Shown: piece after piece, positions 8,192-15,603 of the stretch
Layout: every line of letters starts with the position of its first letter
Position numbering within the stretch: the stretch's first letter is position 1
Assembly (NCBI GenBank): GCA_947500435.1
Contig: CANMRV010000008.1
Location: forward strand, 124,001-188,000
DNA: 64,000 nt
Direction: 5' to 3'
From: an uncultured Flavobacteriaceae bacterium
GTDB taxonomy: Bacteria > Bacteroidota > Bacteroidia > Flavobacteriales > Flavobacteriaceae
Notes under the pieces: model-generated
Told to the model about the DNA's origin: nothing
Databases searched by the model: none
What the model saw: the letters and a program-made list of their open reading frames with translations, nothing else
Made by a program: the position numbers and the translations under genes

Positions 8192-8893
8192 ATGATTGAA
8201 ATTAAAAACCTTCATAAATCGTATAAAATGGGAAGCAATTCCCTGCATGTTTTAAAGGGTATCAACTTTTCTGTAGAAGAAGGCGAATTAGTTGCTATTA
8301 TGGGTTCTTCAGGATCTGGAAAATCTACTTTACTAAATATTTTAGGAATGCTGGATGAGCTGGATGAAGGTTCTTATGACTTGGATGGAGTTCCAATTAA
8401 AAACTTGAATGAGACGAAAGCCGCCAATTATAGGAATAAATTTCTAGGCTTTGTTTTTCAATCTTTTAATTTGATTAACTACAAAAGTGCGATGGAAAAT
8501 GTTGCACTCCCACTATACTATCAAAGAGTAGGAAGAAAAGAACGTCAAGAGAAAGCCCTTAAATATCTTGACCAGGTGGGGCTTAAAGAATGGGCCGAAC
8601 ACCTTCCAAGTGAACTTTCCGGGGGTCAAAAACAACGTGTTGCAATAGCTAGGGCCATGGCAGCAGAACCAAAAGTGCTATTAGCCGATGAGCCTACAGG
8701 AGCATTAGATAGTACAACTTCTTATGAGGTAATGGACTTAATCCAAAAAATAAACGATCAAGGTAATACCATTTTAATAGTTACGCATGAACCTGATATT
8801 GCCGATATGTGTAAGCGTATTGTCCACCTAAAAGACGGTATTATTCTAGAGGATAAGAAAATCAAACAAGTTAGGGCCTCAGAGTATGTTTAG
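8192..8893 (+). CDS. ABC transporter ATPase, MacB/LolD type
   Basis: Cytoplasmic ATPase that powers the MacB-like permeases. All motifs are intact in the 233 residues: Walker A GSSGSGKST (about 38-46), Q-loop FQSFN, signature LSGGQKQRVAIARA, Walker B VLLADEPTGALD, and H-loop THE. This is the only ATPase in the ten-kilobase cluster, which has four permeases, so it probably serves both permease pairs. Its last eight bases overlap the start of permease 3, giving translational coupling. The 104-base gap upstream holds TTGTAACAA and a six-base hairpin (8144-8165), so an internal promoter is possible. Confidence 0.95.
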   Translation: MIEIKNLHKSYKMGSNSLHVLKGINFSVEEGELVAIMGSSGSGKSTLLNILGMLDELDEGSYDLDGVPIKNLNETKAANYRNKFLGFVFQSFNLINYKSAMENVALPLYYQRVGRKERQEKALKYLDQVGLKEWAEHLPSELSGGQKQRVAIARAMAAEPKVLLADEPTGALDSTTSYEVMDLIQKINDQGNTILIVTHEPDIADMCKRIVHLKDGIILEDKKIKQVRASEYV

Positions 8894-10115
8894 TAGAGAC
8901 AACTGGAAAGAAATATTCGAGACAATTCAAAAGAACAAACTGCGTACGTTCTTATCGGGCTTTACCGTGGCCTTGGGTATTTTGATTTTTGTTGTGCTTT
9001 TTGGTTTTGGCAACGGTCTAATTAATACGTTTCAATCTTTTTTCGAGGATGATGCTCAAAATTTAATTTTTGTTTTTCCAGGACGAACTACAGAACCCTA
9101 CAAGGGCTACAAGTCGGGTCGCCAAATTGAATTTGATAATAGCGACTTGGCCGATATTGAAAAAAACTTCAGCATGTTCTTGGAGTATACGACGCCAAGA
9201 ATTACCCGAGGTGGTCTTGTCAGTTATAAGAATGAATCTAATAATTATTCTACAAGAGCCGTAGCACCTTCTCATCAATTTGCAGAGAAAACCATTATGA
9301 TGAAAGGTCGCTATTTAAATAGCCTTGATATCAAAAACAAAACTAAAAATGCCATTGTTGGTCGATTGGTAGAACAAGATTTGTTTGGTGCAGAAAGCGC
9401 CATGGGGAAATACATCGACATTGCAGGTAGTGCTTTTAAAGTTATTGGTGTTTATCAAGATGATGGTGGTGACGATGAGGAGCGGAGAATTTACATTCCA
9501 TATACTACTCGTCAACTTATTGAAAAAAATACCGATAAAGTTGATCAGCTCATTGTTGCTTTTAAACCTGAATTGGGGTATGCCGGGGCATTAGCACTTG
9601 ACAAAAGCTTGAATACATTTATTAGAGAAAAAAAATATATCAGTCCTGAAGATCAGCAAGGTATTTTTGTACGTAACGTGGCTGAGGGGTTAAAACAAAG
9701 CCAGCAGTTTGCAGGTGTTTTACAGCTCATTGTTGCTTTTGTTGCTTTTGGAACCATCATTGCCGGCATAATTGGCATCAGCAATATAATGGTGTTTGTG
9801 GTAAAGGAACGAACCAAAGAATTGGGCATTCGTAAAGCTCTGGGAGCTACGCCGAAATCGGTGATTGGAACGATTCTTTTGGAGTCTATTTTTATAACTA
9901 CCGTTTCAGGCTTTGTGGGTATGATAATAGGCGTTTCAATGCTTAGTTCCTTTGGAGAAAAATTAAAGGATTTTTTTATTACCGACCCTTATATAGATAT
10001 GGGAATGGCAATTGGAGCAACCATAGTTTTAATTTTCTTTGGGGCGCTAGCGGGGTACATTCCGGCAAAGCGAGCTGCTCGCATAAAGCCTATTGTAGCA
10101 TTAAGAGACGAATAA
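8886..10115 (+). CDS. MacB/FtsX-type ABC permease 3
   Basis: Permease of the second half-cluster, 409 residues, with N-terminal helix, MacB_PCD periplasmic domain (about 50-275, with DEERRIYIPYTTRQL) and three C-terminal helices. The coupling signature is VKERTKELGIRKALGATP and the chain ends IVALRDE. By sequence it pairs with permease 1 (both begin with MF...W.EIFdTI.KNKLRTFL), as permease 4 pairs with permease 2. The ATG overlaps the ATPase gene by eight bases and the stop is one base before permease 4. Confidence 0.9.
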   Translation: MFSRDNWKEIFETIQKNKLRTFLSGFTVALGILIFVVLFGFGNGLINTFQSFFEDDAQNLIFVFPGRTTEPYKGYKSGRQIEFDNSDLADIEKNFSMFLEYTTPRITRGGLVSYKNESNNYSTRAVAPSHQFAEKTIMMKGRYLNSLDIKNKTKNAIVGRLVEQDLFGAESAMGKYIDIAGSAFKVIGVYQDDGGDDEERRIYIPYTTRQLIEKNTDKVDQLIVAFKPELGYAGALALDKSLNTFIREKKYISPEDQQGIFVRNVAEGLKQSQQFAGVLQLIVAFVAFGTIIAGIIGISNIMVFVVKERTKELGIRKALGATPKSVIGTILLESIFITTVSGFVGMIIGVSMLSSFGEKLKDFFITDPYIDMGMAIGATIVLIFFGALAGYIPAKRAARIKPIVALRDE

Positions 10116-10116
10116 T

Positions 10117-11385
10117 ATGAGATTTATTTTCGATAGTAATACCTGGCAAGAGATCTTCGGTTCTATTAGTAAGAACAAGACACGAACGGTGATAACCGTA
10201 ATAGGTGTTCTATGGGGGATTTTTATTTACATAGCCTTGGCAGGATCTGCTCAAGGATTGAATAACGGGTTTGATAAGGCATTTAAGACCGTAGCGATGA
10301 ATAGTATGTTCGTTTGGCCGCAGAGTAGTAGTATGCCGTATGACGGCTTCAAGACGGGAAGACTAATGGACCTAAGGCTTGAAGACGTTTCTACAATACA
10401 AAACAGAATCCCTGAAGTTCAGTTCATAGCGCCCAGAATAAGGCAAGGTGATGGCGGTCCGAATTCGGAGCCTGTATATACAGTAAAAGGACAAAAGTCA
10501 GGAAATTATGGATTATATGGTGACTATCCGGTCTACACAAAAATAGCCACAAAGAAAATATATGATGGAGGTAGATTTATCAATGAGGAAGATATAGAGC
10601 AGGCGAGAAAGGTTATAGTAATTGGTGAACGTGTACAACAAGAACTTTTTGAAAAGGATGAAGATCCAATCGGTGCATACATTCGCGTGGGAACGGTCTA
10701 TTTTCAGGTAGTAGGGGTACACAAGTTAGCCAATGGGGTAAGCTTTGATTCAGATAGCGATATGTTCATTCCTTTCACAACACACCGAAAGCTTTATAAT
10801 ACTGGGGATCTAGTAAGTTATTTATGTATTGCTGCCTATGATGATGTCGATGTTGTTCAGGTGGAAAAAGATATCAAAGCACTTTTGAGGAGTACGCATA
10901 GGGCACACCCTGATGATGAAAGGGCTTTTGGATCATTTAATTTAGGTGAGGCCTTCGGCAGAACTATGGATTTCGCATTTGGTTTAACATTTATGTCACT
11001 AATAGTGGGAATAGCAACAATTTTGGCCGGTGTAATTGGTATTGGAAATATTCTTTTGATTTCCGTGAAGGAGAGAACCAAAGAATTAGGAGTTCGACGT
11101 GCACTTGGGGCGACTCCCAGTGAAGTGCGGAATCTAATTGTTTTGGAGTCTGTTTTCTTAACATTGATAGCTGGCATCCTTGGAATAATATTGGGAGCAG
11201 GGGTTTTATCGGGAATAAATGCATTTACAAAAGACATTGATTTTCCGTACACAAATCCCACGGTACCCATCCCTTATGTTTTGGGTGCTTTAGTAATTAT
11301 GGTAGTGTTAGGAACCTTAATCGGACTAATACCAGCACAACGAGCAGTAAGTATTAAACCAATAGACGCATTACGCGAAGAATAA
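10117..11385 (+). CDS. MacB/FtsX-type ABC permease 4
   Basis: Fourth permease, 422 residues, same architecture; the coupling signature is VKERTKELGVRRALGATP and the end is IDALREE. It shares features with permease 2: RGTETG- or KGQKSG-type text before a Y.V/LYGDYP-like segment, and HPDDERA.G before the second helix. This supports duplication of an ancestral two-permease unit. One base separates it from permease 3 and 37 bases from adaptor 2. Confidence 0.9.
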   Translation: MRFIFDSNTWQEIFGSISKNKTRTVITVIGVLWGIFIYIALAGSAQGLNNGFDKAFKTVAMNSMFVWPQSSSMPYDGFKTGRLMDLRLEDVSTIQNRIPEVQFIAPRIRQGDGGPNSEPVYTVKGQKSGNYGLYGDYPVYTKIATKKIYDGGRFINEEDIEQARKVIVIGERVQQELFEKDEDPIGAYIRVGTVYFQVVGVHKLANGVSFDSDSDMFIPFTTHRKLYNTGDLVSYLCIAAYDDVDVVQVEKDIKALLRSTHRAHPDDERAFGSFNLGEAFGRTMDFAFGLTFMSLIVGIATILAGVIGIGNILLISVKERTKELGVRRALGATPSEVRNLIVLESVFLTLIAGILGIILGAGVLSGINAFTKDIDFPYTNPTVPIPYVLGALVIMVVLGTLIGLIPAQRAVSIKPIDALREE

Positions 11386-11422
11386 TAAACAAAACCAATA
11401 GATAAACACAAATACACTTAAA

Positions 11423-12583
11423 ATGAACAAGACCGTAAAATATATTTTAATAGGACTTCTAGTGCTGGCAGCATTATGGGCTGCTGTATTTTTCATAAAG
11501 TCGAATAGTAAATCTTCGATTACTTATGAAACTCAAAAGCCCTTTATTTCTAGTATTGAAAAGAAAACCGTTGCCACTGGAAAAGTGGTTCCTGAGGATG
11601 AGGTAGAAATTAAGCCTCAAATTTCAGGTATCATCGAGAAGATATATTTAGAAGAAGGAGCCAAGGTGAAAGCTGGTGACTTAATTGCTAAGATTAAAAT
11701 TGTACCAAATGAGCAATCGTTAAACCAATCTCGTGGTAGGGTTCGAAATGCCGAAATCGCTTTGAACAATACTACGATTGAATATAATAGAAATAAGGCT
11801 TTGTTTGATAAAGGGGTTATTGCAAGTCAAGATTTCAATACCCTACAATTGCAACTCGATCAGTCGAAGCAAGAATTATCAAATGCGCAGGCCGATTATC
11901 AAATTATTCGTAAAGGTTCAGCCGGTGGTTCGGCATCTGCAAATACAAATATACGGGCAACTGTTGCAGGTACTATACTTGAAATTCCTGTGGAAGAAGG
12001 TGATCAGGTAATTCAAAGTAATAACTTCAATGATGGTACCACTATTGCTTCCATAGCTGATTTGACCAAAATGATATTTGAAGGAAAGGTTGATGAAGGA
12101 GAAGTGGGGAAATTAAAAGTTGGAACTCCATTAAAAATTAGTTTAGGTGCTGTTGAGGATTTGGAACTAGATGCTAAACTCAAATTTATAGCACCCAAGG
12201 GAGTGGAAGAAACGGGCGCGGTTCAGTTCAAGATTGAAGGTGATGTAGAAGTAAATGACGATGTTTTTATTCGTGCCGGATACAGCGCAAATGCCTCTAT
12301 TGTTTTAGAAAAGAAGGACGATATATTGGTTATTTCCGAGGCTTTGTTGCAGTTTGACAAAGAGACTGATAAACCTTATGTGGAGTTGGCTGTGGGTTCA
12401 GTAGACGAACAAAAATGGGAAAGAAAGGACATTGAAATTGGAATTTCTGATGGCGTAAACGTTGAGATTGTTTCCGGACTTACCGAAAGTGACGAAATAA
12501 AACAATGGAATAAGACAGAGCCAATTAAAAAAGGCGAAGAGGAAGAAGAAGGTGAGGAGGATAGCGACGAAAGTGAAGACTAA
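11423..12583 (+). CDS. MacA/HlyD-type periplasmic adaptor 2, acidic tail
   Basis: Second membrane-fusion protein, 386 residues: N-terminal helix (about 7-26), split lipoyl domain around a coiled-coil hairpin (about 95-150), barrel and membrane-proximal domains. It matches adaptor 1 over most of its length (VATGKVVPEDEVEIKPQISG against VATGSILPLEEVLIKPNISG). It differs by a C-terminal tail of about 20 residues made almost only of Glu, Asp, Gly and Ser, absent from adaptor 1. Followed after 32 bases by the TolC-like gene, so this adaptor is probably the one directly paired with that channel. Confidence 0.9.
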   Translation: MNKTVKYILIGLLVLAALWAAVFFIKSNSKSSITYETQKPFISSIEKKTVATGKVVPEDEVEIKPQISGIIEKIYLEEGAKVKAGDLIAKIKIVPNEQSLNQSRGRVRNAEIALNNTTIEYNRNKALFDKGVIASQDFNTLQLQLDQSKQELSNAQADYQIIRKGSAGGSASANTNIRATVAGTILEIPVEEGDQVIQSNNFNDGTTIASIADLTKMIFEGKVDEGEVGKLKVGTPLKISLGAVEDLELDAKLKFIAPKGVEETGAVQFKIEGDVEVNDDVFIRAGYSANASIVLEKKDDILVISEALLQFDKETDKPYVELAVGSVDEQKWERKDIEIGISDGVNVEIVSGLTESDEIKQWNKTEPIKKGEEEEEGEEDSDESED

Positions 12584-12615
12584 AACATCAATCAATAATC
12601 AAGAAAACAAATCAA

Positions 12616-13965
12616 ATGAAATTTAAACTGACAGCTCTATTCCTAGTTTTAGCAATGGGAATATTATCCGCCCAAAGTAAGAAATGGACCTTGCAAGAGT
12701 GCGTTGAATATGCGGTAGAGAATAACCTAAGTATTGAGCAATTCGAACTCGACCTTCAAAATGTTCAAATAGATGAATCAGATGCGCTAGGTAATTTCCT
12801 TCCTAACTTTAATTCAACTGTTACTGCCTCGGGTAGTAGAGGGCTCTCTTCGGATCCTATTACGGGTAGCAATTTTACTGCTGGTATTTTCACGCTTGGC
12901 GGGAACCTATCCTCTAACGTGGTTTTATTCAATGGTATGCGAAATAAGAACCGTATGAATAGAGCAAAATTGAATGCCATTGCGCAGCAATATCGTTTAG
13001 ATGACCTTAAGGATGATATTCGGTTGAATGTGGCCTTGAACTATTTAGATATACTATCAAATAAAGAAGCTTTAAAAGTTTTTAAAGCGCAATATGCGTT
13101 CACTGAACAAGATTTGAAAAGAACGAAAGAATTAGTAGAGTCTGGTGTTGTTCCTAAAGGGGATTTATTGGAAATCGAGGCAACTGCGGCCGGTCAACAA
13201 CAACAAATAGTTAACGGAGGAAATCAAGTACTTATTTCTCGAATCACACTAGCGCAACTCTTACAGATAACAGATTATGAAAATTTTGATATTGCTGACG
13301 ATGCTTTTGAGATACCTCCTTCTGATATATTGAACAATTCACCTAAATCCATTTTCGCAAAAGCAGTGGAATTCCGGAATGATATTAAACTATCAGAATC
13401 AAATGTAGCTCTAGCTGAAAAAGATCTAGATATTGCTAAGGGTGCTAGATATCCAACCTTGGCGGCATTTTTTAATTACAACACTTCGTATTCCAGCAGA
13501 AAGCAGTTTGATCCAATGACACAAACATCTTTTAGATTTGATTTAGTGGATCAACTTTGGCTTTTTGATGGTATCACTTACGGAGGTCAATTGAGCATTC
13601 CGATTTTTAATGGATTTAGTACTAGGAATTCAATTAAGCGCTCAAGGATCAATGTGGAAAAGTTTAAAGTGCAACTAGAGCAGGATAAGCTGGCTTTAGA
13701 GACAACAGTGAACCAAACTTATGCGAATGTAAATAGTTCTTTTGCATCTTACGAAGCAGCTGAAAAGACACTAGAGGCAAGACGTTTGGCTTATCAGTAT
13801 TCTAAAGAACGTTTTGATGTTGGTTTGATGAACGCCTTCGATTTCAGTCAAGCACAAGCAAGAGTTGATAACGCCGAAGCTGAAGTAATAAGAACGAAAT
13901 ACGACTATATTTTTAGACTTAAGGTATTGGAGTTCTATTTCGGAATTCCAATTAAATTGGATTAA
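12616..13965 (+). CDS. TolC-family outer-membrane efflux channel
   Basis: Outer-membrane channel of the tripartite exporter, 449 residues: signal peptide ending SAQS (about 1-20), then two OEP repeats. The first begins WTLQECVEYAVENNLSIEQ and the second lies at about 260-440 with KGARYPTLAAFFNYNTS and a long helical SKERFDVGLMNAFDFSQAQ segment, both typical of TolC folds. It is the last gene of the export cluster, followed by a strong terminator, and is the only channel for both adaptor/permease sets in view. Confidence 0.92.
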   Translation: MKFKLTALFLVLAMGILSAQSKKWTLQECVEYAVENNLSIEQFELDLQNVQIDESDALGNFLPNFNSTVTASGSRGLSSDPITGSNFTAGIFTLGGNLSSNVVLFNGMRNKNRMNRAKLNAIAQQYRLDDLKDDIRLNVALNYLDILSNKEALKVFKAQYAFTEQDLKRTKELVESGVVPKGDLLEIEATAAGQQQQIVNGGNQVLISRITLAQLLQITDYENFDIADDAFEIPPSDILNNSPKSIFAKAVEFRNDIKLSESNVALAEKDLDIAKGARYPTLAAFFNYNTSYSSRKQFDPMTQTSFRFDLVDQLWLFDGITYGGQLSIPIFNGFSTRNSIKRSRINVEKFKVQLEQDKLALETTVNQTYANVNSSFASYEAAEKTLEARRLAYQYSKERFDVGLMNAFDFSQAQARVDNAEAEVIRTKYDYIFRLKVLEFYFGIPIKLD

Positions 13966-13986
13966 TTTTCCATAAGTTGGTTAATT

Positions 13987-14024
13987 GACCCGCAAGTTTT
14001 TAAAGAAGCTTGCGGGTCTTTTTT
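13987..14024 (+). terminator. Intrinsic terminator after TolC-like gene
   Basis: Ten-base perfect stem GACCCGCAAG / CTTGCGGGTC (13987-13996 and 14009-14018) followed by six T. It starts 22 bases past the stop codon and closes the export operon before tsaB. Confidence 0.92.
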
Positions 14025-14042
14025 CTTTTCAAATGAAGCACA

Positions 14043-14050
14043 TATATTTG
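14043..14050 (+). promoter_or_regulatory. Candidate -7 box for tsaB
   Basis: TATATTTG matches TAnnTTTG and ends nine bases before the tsaB ATG, so any transcript from it would have a very short leader. No convincing -33 TTG is seen at the usual spacing, so support is partial. Confidence 0.35.
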
Positions 14051-14058
14051 CGGCAATT

Positions 14059-14742
14059 ATGGCATTGATTTTAAATCTAGAAACTGCAACTACAAATTGC
14101 TCCGTAAGTTTAGCTAAAGATGGCAAGACCGTAGCTATCAAAGAGCATGATACCCCAAACTACTCACATTCTGAGCAGCTTCATGTTTTTATTCAAGAGG
14201 TTTTGGAGAAAGCCGGAATCACACTTTCCGATTTAGATGCCATAGCCGTAAGCAAAGGCCCAGGTTCTTATACAGGTCTTCGTATAGGTGTTTCAGCGGC
14301 AAAGGGATTGTGCTTTTCTTTGGATATTCCGTTAATTTCCCTTGAAACCTTAAAAAGTATGGCCTGTCAGGAAAAATCTAAAAATTTTAACTTCATTATT
14401 CCCCTTCTTGATGCCAGACGTATGGAAGTATATTCCAAGGTTTTTGATACCCAATTAAATGAGGTTCGAGAAACAAAAGCAGAGATTATTGACGCGAATT
14501 CATTTAGTACATTTTTGAATCAAGGCAAAGTACTGCTGCTTGGGAGTGGTGCCGCCAAATGCGAAGAAATATTGGAAAGTGAAAATTTAAGCTATGCTAC
14601 TGATGTAGTTCCTTCGGCCGAACAAATGTCTCAACTTTCATTTGATACATATAAAAATGGAGATTTTGAAGATCTAGCTTATTTTGAGCCTTACTATTTG
14701 AAAGACTTTATTCTACAAACAAAGGCTAAGAAGAAAACTTAG
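14059..14742 (+). CDS. tsaB: tRNA threonylcarbamoyladenosine biosynthesis protein TsaB
   Basis: Partner of TsaD in the enzyme that puts the threonylcarbamoyl group on A37 of ANN-decoding tRNAs. The 227 residues have the ASKHA-fold start LILNLETATTNCSVSLAKDG, and SKGPGSYTGLRIGVSAAKG at about 71-90, the family's best-conserved stretch. TsaB lacks a complete ATP site and acts as a scaffold. It stands alone between the terminator of the export operon and a convergent gene whose stop overlaps this one by four bases. Confidence 0.92.
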   Translation: MALILNLETATTNCSVSLAKDGKTVAIKEHDTPNYSHSEQLHVFIQEVLEKAGITLSDLDAIAVSKGPGSYTGLRIGVSAAKGLCFSLDIPLISLETLKSMACQEKSKNFNFIIPLLDARRMEVYSKVFDTQLNEVRETKAEIIDANSFSTFLNQGKVLLLGSGAAKCEEILESENLSYATDVVPSAEQMSQLSFDTYKNGDFEDLAYFEPYYLKDFILQTKAKKKT

Positions 14743-15473
14743 TCCAAAGTGTCGTAATAGGAAATTATCTGAATAACTTCTTCCAAGGTCTTAGCCTTTA
14801 GTTTATTTTTTTTGATATAAGCTCTAACGTCGTTGTATTTGTCATTTAAGGCGTAGAGAATTTCTTTCTTTGACAATTTTACACGTACTGCTGGTCTATG
14901 TTTTCTTTTAATATAATAGTGGGTCAGGATTACAAAGTCAGTCGGCGCAAATTGCGTGTAACCATGATCTTGTAATTTGAACTTTGGAACTCTTTTAGTT
15001 GTTTTGCTATAGAGGACGGTCTCACCATCAGATAGCGCACAGAAATAACCTTCCTTCTTATTGCCGTTTAATTTCTGATTTTTGTTTTGCGGTAGGTAAT
15101 ATAATGCCTTGTCTTGAACTGTCACTTCGTAGGTCAACAAATGGTAGGTTTTTCCGTTTAGTTTTATTTTTACATTTTGAGATTTTAGAACTGCTCCCTT
15201 TTTTTTGTTTTCATCCAAAACTTGAAAATGATCGTAATAGGCATTATATCGAATAGGGGCTTCCATTATGGTAGTACCATTAATTATACTTCCTATTTGA
15301 TATTCCTCATTTAGAAATGGACTCCCTTTTATCGTGAATATTCTAGTCCGATCATCTTGCATTCGGGCACCAGTTGAAGGCAGGCTGAACCTTATGGTCA
15401 CTGGCTCATCGGTATCCTGTGAAAAGGAGTAAAAGCCAGAAAATATAATCAAAAAGAAGAGCATTCTTTTCAT
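14739..15473 (-). CDS. Secreted protein of unknown function
   Basis: Protein of 244 residues with a signal peptide (MKRMLFFLIIFSGFYSFSQ, cleavage after FSQ) and no further membrane helix. The mature part is rich in beta-strand and charge: an early RMQDDRTRIFTIKGSPFLNEEY, then VKIKLNGKTYHLLTYEVTVQ, and a helical lysine-rich C-terminus with KKEILYALNDKYNDVRAYIKKNKL. I recognise no named domain; the helical tail resembles conserved tails of unnamed flavobacterial exported proteins. Its stop overlaps tsaB tail-to-tail by four bases. The upstream gap (15474-15603) contains CAAAAATA at 15543-15550, a possible reverse -7 box without a well-placed -33. Confidence 0.75.
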   Translation of the reverse strand: MKRMLFFLIIFSGFYSFSQDTDEPVTIRFSLPSTGARMQDDRTRIFTIKGSPFLNEEYQIGSIINGTTIMEAPIRYNAYYDHFQVLDENKKKGAVLKSQNVKIKLNGKTYHLLTYEVTVQDKALYYLPQNKNQKLNGNKKEGYFCALSDGETVLYSKTTKRVPKFKLQDHGYTQFAPTDFVILTHYYIKRKHRPAVRVKLSKKEILYALNDKYNDVRAYIKKNKLKAKTLEEVIQIISYYDTLD

Positions 15474-15603
15474 AAATAAAAGGTAAAAAAATATTTCCCA
15501 AAGTCAAGCTATAACGCTGGGAAACTACGGTGTATATTCGCGCAAAAATAATACCAAACCTAGGAATTTAAGTGATAGCGTCAAAGAACCTGGTTTTTAG
15601 GAT

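Noticed and set aside
10857..11270. 137-codon minus-strand frame inside permease 4
   Set aside because: It lies opposite a conserved permease C-terminus, and similar shadows occur opposite the same region of the other permeases.
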